This document shows, one piece after another, positions 62,539 to 64,000 of a DNA stretch of 64,000 nt (the first letter of the stretch is position 1; the number at the start of each line of letters is the position of its first letter). A program made the translations under genes and the position numbers. The notes under the pieces are model-generated. The model saw only the letters and a program-made list of their open reading frames with translations. It was not told where the DNA came from and made no database searches. This stretch comes from an uncultured Pelagibacteraceae bacterium (GTDB lineage Bacteria; Pseudomonadota; Alphaproteobacteria; Pelagibacterales; AG-422-B15): contig CACDOH010000003.1 in the NCBI GenBank assembly GCA_902554325.1, forward strand, positions 62,001-126,000. Reading direction: 5' to 3'.

Positions 62539-62984
62539 TTATGGAAGTTTGTAATTCAATATTAAGTAATTATGATTTCTCTGAAGAGGTTGATACAATT
62601 TCGCTATCCTATGAGGAGAGATTCATGCGACGCAAAAAATTAGTTTCTGACAAAGGTCATGAATTTCTTGTTGATCTTGAAGAGATGAAATCAGTCTTGA
62701 GTAATCAAGCGTTCAAACTTGAGAGTGGAAAATTAATTACTATAAAATCAAAAAAAGAAGATTTAATTGAGATCAAGTCAAAAGATTTAAATAAATTAAT
62801 ATGGCATATTGGGAATAGACATATCCCCTGTCAGATTGAAGCTACAAGAATTCTAATACAAAGTGATCATATCATTGAGGATATGGTGAGAAGACTTGGG
62901 GGGCAGACAAAATCTGTGATTGAACAATTTAATCCTGAAGGAGGGGCTTACGGTATGGGAAGAACGCATGGTCACAAGCATTAA
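62535..62984 (+). CDS. ureE: urease accessory protein UreE
   Basis: Domain order, [13 protein letters not shown], His-containing C-terminus GRTHGHKH. Confidence 0.93.
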   Translation: MIMEVCNSILSNYDFSEEVDTISLSYEERFMRRKKLVSDKGHEFLVDLEEMKSVLSNQAFKLESGKLITIKSKKEDLIEIKSKDLNKLIWHIGNRHIPCQIEATRILIQSDHIIEDMVRRLGGQTKSVIEQFNPEGGAYGMGRTHGHKH

Positions 62985-63627
62985 AAGTAAAAACTTATTA
63001 GATTTAAAATCTCATCAAATTTTACAACTTTGGTTTTCGTCTTCATTTCCTATTGGTTCATACGCATATTCGCATGGTCTCGAGGCTTTAATTGATGATA
63101 AGCTAATCAAAAATAAGAATGACGTTTTGGAATTCATCAAGAGTATTCTCTTTGAGGGAACTTGCAGAAATGAGTATATCTTTATCAAGGCTGCCTATGA
63201 TGGAATTAATGTAAATGATTTAGTGCTTGCAAGTTGCTCATCCAAGGAACGTCAACTTGAAACACTAAAAATGGGTGATGCCTTCAGAAAAATTATGTCT
63301 GAGAGTTGGGACTATACAATAAATAATGAAACCGCTTTTCCAGTCTGTATTGCTCAAGCAGGAATTAAATTTCATATTGCTTTTGATGATTTGGTTGATT
63401 TTTATATTCAATCATTCATTTCAAACTTAATTAATATGTGCGTTAAACATATACCTTTAAGTCAAAAAGATGGTCAAGATTGTATGGTGTCATTTCTTGG
63501 AATGATGAAAAGATTTCATAATACTATGAAAGACTATAGCTTAGACGATTTACGCAGTTCAATGTTTTGTGCGGATATTTACAGCATGAAACACGAAAAT
63601 CTTACATCCAGAATTTATGTCACATGA
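62968..63627 (+). CDS. ureF: urease accessory protein UreF
   Basis: [27 protein letters not shown]-track start 62920 replaced by ATG 62968, the best of several candidates. Confidence 0.9.
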   Translation: MVTSIKSKNLLDLKSHQILQLWFSSSFPIGSYAYSHGLEALIDDKLIKNKNDVLEFIKSILFEGTCRNEYIFIKAAYDGINVNDLVLASCSSKERQLETLKMGDAFRKIMSESWDYTINNETAFPVCIAQAGIKFHIAFDDLVDFYIQSFISNLINMCVKHIPLSQKDGQDCMVSFLGMMKRFHNTMKDYSLDDLRSSMFCADIYSMKHENLTSRIYVT

Positions 63628-64000
63628 ATAATTTTCGAGGTCCATTAAAAATTGGTATCGGCGGCCCAGTAGGTGCAGGTAAAACAAGTCTTACTGAGGC
63701 TTTGTGCAAAAATTTATCTAAAAATATTTCAATGGCAGTTATATCAAATGATATTTATACAATCGAAGATGCCGAGTATTTAATGAGAGCTCAAGTTTTA
63801 CCAATTGAGAGAATTAAAGGGGTTGAAACAGGTGGATGCCCTCATACCGCAATTAGAGAAGATGCTTCAATTAACCTCTTGGCTGTAGAAGAAATGAAAC
63901 AAAAATTTCCTGATTTACAGTTGCTATTGATTGAGTCAGGTGGAGATAATTTGGCTGCAACGTTTAGTCCAGAGTTGGTAGATTTATCAATCTATGTGAT
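63624..64000 (+). CDS. ureG: urease accessory GTPase UreG (truncated at window edge)
   Basis: ATGA overlap with ureF stop; [83 protein letters not shown]. Confidence 0.96.
   Translation, partial: MNNFRGPLKIGIGGPVGAGKTSLTEALCKNLSKNISMAVISNDIYTIEDAEYLMRAQVLPIERIKGVETGGCPHTAIREDASINLLAVEEMKQKFPDLQLLLIESGGDNLAATFSPELVDLSIYV

Overview
AT-rich chromosomal window from what looks like a streamlined marine alphaproteobacterium (inferred from gene content and synteny; taxonomy not verified). It is densely packed and uses the standard code (TGA is a stop). Main blocks: LPS/lipid A genes (pmbA, msbA-like, DUF374, waaA, lpxK, lpxL-like), then M23 peptidase/DUF2093/xseA/purD; an APH-like kinase, class-V aminotransferase and ACAD11-like acyl-CoA dehydrogenase; tadA, rsuA-like, rsmD; a compact pgi; sbmA/bacA-like, DUF3035, lspA, ileS, ribF; groES-groEL behind an RpoH-type promoter; hisS-hisZ-hisG behind an unannotated His-rich leader peptide; tRNA-His and tRNA-Phe; maf, infA, hisD, DUF2948, murA, dcd; a DoeA-like/M20/Rieske cluster; an ABC-2 exporter; typA; ggt; malate-CoA ligase (mtkAB); tRNA-Thr; ptrB; and divergent urea uptake (urtABCDE) and urease (ureDABCEFG, running off the right edge) operons. 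No CRISPR array, prophage, IS element or rRNA was seen. The best leads are the hisS leader/switch, the split ACAD11-like kinase+dehydrogenase locus, the DoeA-M20-Rieske cluster, the palindromes between urtA and ureD, an atypical tRNA-Thr T-loop, and two small ORFs missing from the ORF track. All calls come from reading the sequence; no searches were run.
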